Assembly (NCBI GenBank): GCA_903789505.1
Contig: CAIFEU010000018.1
Coordinates: 8,729 to 24,381 of the forward strand
DNA length: 15,653 bases
From: an uncultured Coriobacteriales bacterium
GTDB taxonomy: Bacteria; Actinomycetota; Coriobacteriia; Coriobacteriales; UMGS124
Reading direction: 5' to 3'
The notes beneath the pieces are model-generated. The model saw nothing but the letters and a program-made list of their open reading frames with translations, was not told the origin of the DNA and made no database searches. Positions 13,098 to 15,653 of the stretch are shown piece by piece (within the stretch, counting starts at the first letter, position 1; the number at the start of each line of letters is the position of its first letter). The translations under genes were made by a program, and so were the position numbers.

Positions 13098-14525
13098 ATG
13101 GACTTCGCGAGCGTCGTCACTGGCATCGACAACTTCCTATGGGGCCTCCCCATGATCGTCCTGCTGCTGGGCTCGCACCTGTTCTTCACGATCCGCACGC
13201 GCTGCATCCAGCGCCGCCTGCCCCAGGCGCTCAAGATCACCTTCTCGAAGGATCCCCACTCGCCGGGGGACATCTCGCAGTTCGGAGCGCTGACCACGGC
13301 GCTCTCCTCGACGATCGGCACGGGCAACATCGTCGGAGTGGGCACCGCGATTATGGCGGGCGGCCCCGGCGCCGTGCTGTGGATGTGGCTCACCGGCGTG
13401 TTCGGCATGGCGACCAAGTACTCCGAGACGTTCATGGCGGTCAAGTACCGCGTGAAGGACCACAAGGGAGAGATGCTCGGCGGCGCGATGTACGCCTGGG
13501 AGCGCGGCTTCAAGCGCAAGGACGGCACGACCCCGTGGTGGGCGAAGCTCGGCGCCGTGCTGTTCGCGCTGTTCGTCGTCATCGCGACGTTCGGCACCGG
13601 CTGCGCCACGCAGGCCAATGCCCTGGTGGGCGTCATCTCCTCCAACATCTCCAACCCGCCGGCGCACCTCAACTGGATCATCGGCCTGGCGGTCGCGTTC
13701 CTCGTCTCGCTCGTGATCTTCGGTGGCATCAAGTGGCTGTCGCGCATCTGCGAGAAGATCGTCCCGTTCATGGCGATCGCCTACGTGGTGTGCTGCGTCA
13801 TCATCCTGATCATGAACGGCCACTACGTCTGGGACGCCGTCGTCCTGATCGTCAAGAGCGCCTTCACGCCCCAGGCGGGGTTCGGCGGCCTGGCGGGCGC
13901 CGGCATGGCCAAGGCGATCCAGTTCGGCTGTGCGCGCGGCCTGTACTCCAACGAGAGCGGCATGGGCACGGCGCCGATCGTGGCCAGTGCCGCCAGCACG
14001 AGCAACCCCGCCCGTCAGGCGCTCGTGTCGATGACCGGCACCTTCTGGGACACCGTCGTGATCTGCCTGCTCACGGGGCTGGTCATCGTCTCGACGCTGT
14101 GCGGCAACCCCGAGGTCCTCTCCGACGGCTCGATTACCGCGGGCGCCCAGCTCACGAGCCTGGCGTTCCGCAGCGTGCCCGTCATCGGCACGCCGGTGCT
14201 GGTGGGCGGCATGATCCTGTTCTCGTTCACGACGATCATCGGGTGGAGCTACTACGGCAATCGCTGCGTGGCCTACCTGTTCGGCAAGAACGCCATCCGC
14301 ATCTACCAGGTCATCTACGTCTTCGTGGCGATCGTGGGCGCCGTGGGCGTGAGCGACACCGTCTGGACGATCTCCGACATCGGCAACGCGCTGATGGTCA
14401 CCCCCAACATCATCTGCCTGCTGCTGCTCTCGCCAATGGTCGCGCGCGAGACCAGGCATTACGTGTGGGACGGCCACATCGACGAGAAGGACGAGACGCC
14501 GATTCCCACGTACGAGGACAAGTAG
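13098..14525 (+). CDS. Alanine/glycine:cation symporter (AGCS family)
   Basis: A 475-residue sodium-coupled amino acid transporter in the inner membrane, of usual family length with roughly ten to twelve helices. The family signature is clear at about 70-90 (SSTIGTGNIVGVGTAIMAGG), followed by GMATKYSE (103-110). FGTGCATQANA lies near the middle, and a conserved block with NESGMGTAPIVASAA is further on. These Gly/Asn-rich unwound segments bind the amino acid and the cation. The start is the ATG at 13098 with AAGGGGA at 13081-13087, a slightly long spacing of ten bases; the first residues run straight into the typical amphipathic N-terminus. Substrate is probably alanine or glycine, but specificity varies in this family. 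It is convergent with the short LuxR gene, and I see no direct link to the reductases. Confidence 0.93.
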   Translation: MDFASVVTGIDNFLWGLPMIVLLLGSHLFFTIRTRCIQRRLPQALKITFSKDPHSPGDISQFGALTTALSSTIGTGNIVGVGTAIMAGGPGAVLWMWLTGVFGMATKYSETFMAVKYRVKDHKGEMLGGAMYAWERGFKRKDGTTPWWAKLGAVLFALFVVIATFGTGCATQANALVGVISSNISNPPAHLNWIIGLAVAFLVSLVIFGGIKWLSRICEKIVPFMAIAYVVCCVIILIMNGHYVWDAVVLIVKSAFTPQAGFGGLAGAGMAKAIQFGCARGLYSNESGMGTAPIVASAASTSNPARQALVSMTGTFWDTVVICLLTGLVIVSTLCGNPEVLSDGSITAGAQLTSLAFRSVPVIGTPVLVGGMILFSFTTIIGWSYYGNRCVAYLFGKNAIRIYQVIYVFVAIVGAVGVSDTVWTISDIGNALMVTPNIICLLLLSPMVARETRHYVWDGHIDEKDETPIPTYEDK

Positions 14526-14562
14526 CGAGGGCGGGGCGGCGCCGCGTGGCGGCGACGTCCTA

Positions 14563-14579
14563 TCGGCAGCGCGTGCCGA
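14563..14579 (+). terminator. Small hairpin after the symporter gene
   Basis: TCGGCA (14563-14568) pairs with TGCCGA (14574-14579) around a five-base loop, 37 bases after the symporter stop. The stem is short and no T-tract follows; weak evidence. Confidence 0.3.
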
Positions 14580-14616
14580 CCGGCCTGTTCTCCTGGCGGC
14601 GTGCGTCGGCTTCGAA

Positions 14617-14638
14617 GCAGCCGTCCGCCCGCGGCTGC
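14617..14638 (-). terminator. Hairpin right after the short LuxR gene
   Basis: GCAGCCG (14617-14623) pairs perfectly with CGGCTGC (14632-14638) around an eight-base loop, starting four bases beyond the LuxR stop on the minus strand. The palindrome GCTTCGAAGC (14609-14618) adjoins it. Position favours a terminator, although there is no T-tract. Confidence 0.45.
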
Positions 14639-14642
14639 CGCG

Positions 14643-15530
14643 CTACCCCTCGTGTCGCTCGTCGAGGCCGAGGACGAGCGCGCTGAGCTCGCGGCCCGAG
14701 TGCACGCCGAGCTTTCGGTAGATTGACGTGATGTGGTTCTTGACGGTGCTCGGGCTGAGCGAGAGCTGGTCGGCAATCTGGTCGCGCGAGTCGCCGCGCA
14801 CGATTAGGTTCACGATTGTCGCCTCCCGCTGCGTGAGGCCCGCATGCTCGTAGAGGGCCTCCTTGCCGTGGGCGAGCCTCTCCTCGAAGCCCTCGGTCTC
14901 GGGCAGTCGCATGCGCGACAGGTCACGCGCGCTGCTGCGGATGCTCGGCAAGAACGGGACGCTCAGAAACATCGCCGTCGCGCTTGCGGCGCATACCAGC
15001 GAACGGCTGACCCACTGCTCGCCCTCGGCGAGCGCCGGGCTCGTGAACGCCCCGAACGTCACGATGCCGACCAGCAGCCCGCCTACGAATAACGTCGACA
15101 GCGTCCCTACGACCGCGCAGACCGTCGCGTTGCACTGCTCGCACAGCTCGATGACGAGCATGGTGACGAACGTCGTGACCAGCGTGTATATCAGCGCACA
15201 GAGGAAGCACCCCAGCAGGGGAATCGCCGAGGCGACCGGGATGAACGCCCATGCAGCGCCGATCAGCGCGATGACCCAGCGCAGCACCTGCCCAAAGCGG
15301 CGCTCGAGCGAGGCAGGGGCGCACAGGTATAGCGCTATGATGCCGAGGTTGACGCTCACCCCCGCCAGCAGAATCCCCCAGAAGGGACCATCCCCGAACT
15401 GCTGCCCGAACCCCAGATGCGCCGCCATGCTGCACGACGTCATCCAGACGAACCCGAAGCTCGCTCCCACGATGCCGACGTAGACGGAGGGCCGGAACTC
15501 GTCGCGGGGCTGGACCATTCTTGCCGTCAT
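14643..15530 (-). CDS. Short membrane-bound LuxR-type regulator with about six transmembrane helices
   Basis: A 295-residue one-component regulator. About six hydrophobic helices (near 15-35, 50-70, 82-102, 104-130, 135-162, 174-195) are followed by a LuxR DNA-binding domain at about 230-290, with AGLTQREATIVNLIVRG and the recognition helix in SPSTVKNHITSIYRKLGVHS. The DNA-binding half is intact, but the membrane half is about half the size of that in the 12-helix regulator in this window. The protein therefore either works as a dimer with a composite bundle or belongs to a short subfamily. The ATG at 15530 directly follows GGGGCGAGG with almost no spacing; the ATG at 15518 has the same site about 11 bases away, so either may be used. 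No in-frame start lies further upstream before a stop. Its target is unknown; the gene it may control could lie right of the window. Confidence 0.88.
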   Translation of the reverse strand: MTARMVQPRDEFRPSVYVGIVGASFGFVWMTSCSMAAHLGFGQQFGDGPFWGILLAGVSVNLGIIALYLCAPASLERRFGQVLRWVIALIGAAWAFIPVASAIPLLGCFLCALIYTLVTTFVTMLVIELCEQCNATVCAVVGTLSTLFVGGLLVGIVTFGAFTSPALAEGEQWVSRSLVCAASATAMFLSVPFLPSIRSSARDLSRMRLPETEGFEERLAHGKEALYEHAGLTQREATIVNLIVRGDSRDQIADQLSLSPSTVKNHITSIYRKLGVHSGRELSALVLGLDERHEG

Positions 15531-15653
15531 CCTCGCCCCGGTGCCCTTCCGGTCGTCGCCCGTGGCCTGCGCTGTCTTTCTACCGGCTGGATGCGTGCAG
15601 AGGGAGGTCCCGTCTCTGGGATGGGCAGGGGATGGAATCGCCCGCGCTGTGGC

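Noticed and set aside
13137..14477. 446-codon open frame on the minus strand opposite the symporter
   Set aside because: Asp/His/Arg-rich antisense shadow with no domain or ribosome binding site.
12908..14686. 592-codon open frame overlapping the symporter
   Set aside because: Arg/His/Pro-rich shadow in another frame of the symporter gene; no hydrophobic segments or motifs.

Overview
The window looks like chromosomal DNA from a high-GC anaerobic actinobacterium of the class Coriobacteriia (Eggerthella/Slackia/Olsenella-like). The reasons are the GC-rich coding, several twin-arginine-exported flavoprotein reductases of the fumarate reductase type, and LuxR-type regulators whose sensor half is a bundle of membrane helices. 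That combination is characteristic of gut Coriobacteriia. I cannot fix the genus without a database search.

Layout. At the left edge (32-253, +) is a small two-cluster ferredoxin, probably the last gene of an operon that lies outside the window. After an AT-rich gap without a gene comes a leftward block (5646 down to 785): a MerR-family regulator, a promoter region with a 19-bp spacer, and a two-gene operon of paralogous Tat-exported FAD reductases. The downstream one carries a C-terminal FMN-binding domain with a flavinylation motif; the upstream one lacks it. Rightward genes follow: a Tat-exported calcineurin-like phosphoesterase (6052-7779) and a uracil-DNA glycosylase superfamily protein (7933-8574). 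A third Tat-exported FAD reductase (10544-8886, -) is divergent from a 12-helix membrane LuxR regulator (11032-12786, +). Then come a sodium:alanine/glycine symporter (13098-14525, +) and, convergent with it, a short six-helix membrane LuxR regulator (15530-14643, -).

How the genes may work together. The three flavoproteins are predicted to act outside the cytoplasmic membrane, reducing small organic electron acceptors. Each module has a nearby regulator: MerR for the tandem pair, the membrane LuxR protein for the single reductase. This fits substrate-induced anaerobic respiration with narrow-specificity reductases, as known in Eggerthella. No cytochrome c motif (CxxCH) and no flavin transferase gene lies in the window, so the electron donor and the FMN-attaching enzyme must be encoded elsewhere. 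Substrates cannot be read from the sequence.

Composition. Sampled lines of the left block run from about 57% GC (FMN-domain reductase) to 60-70% (its partner). Right of about 5.9 kb sampled lines are 68-83%. Two AT-rich islands (about 480-560 and 5841-5920) border the left block, which could mark it as an acquired module. Most gene ends on the right carry GC-rich hairpins without a T-tract, and both divergent regulatory gaps hold short repeats that may be operators.
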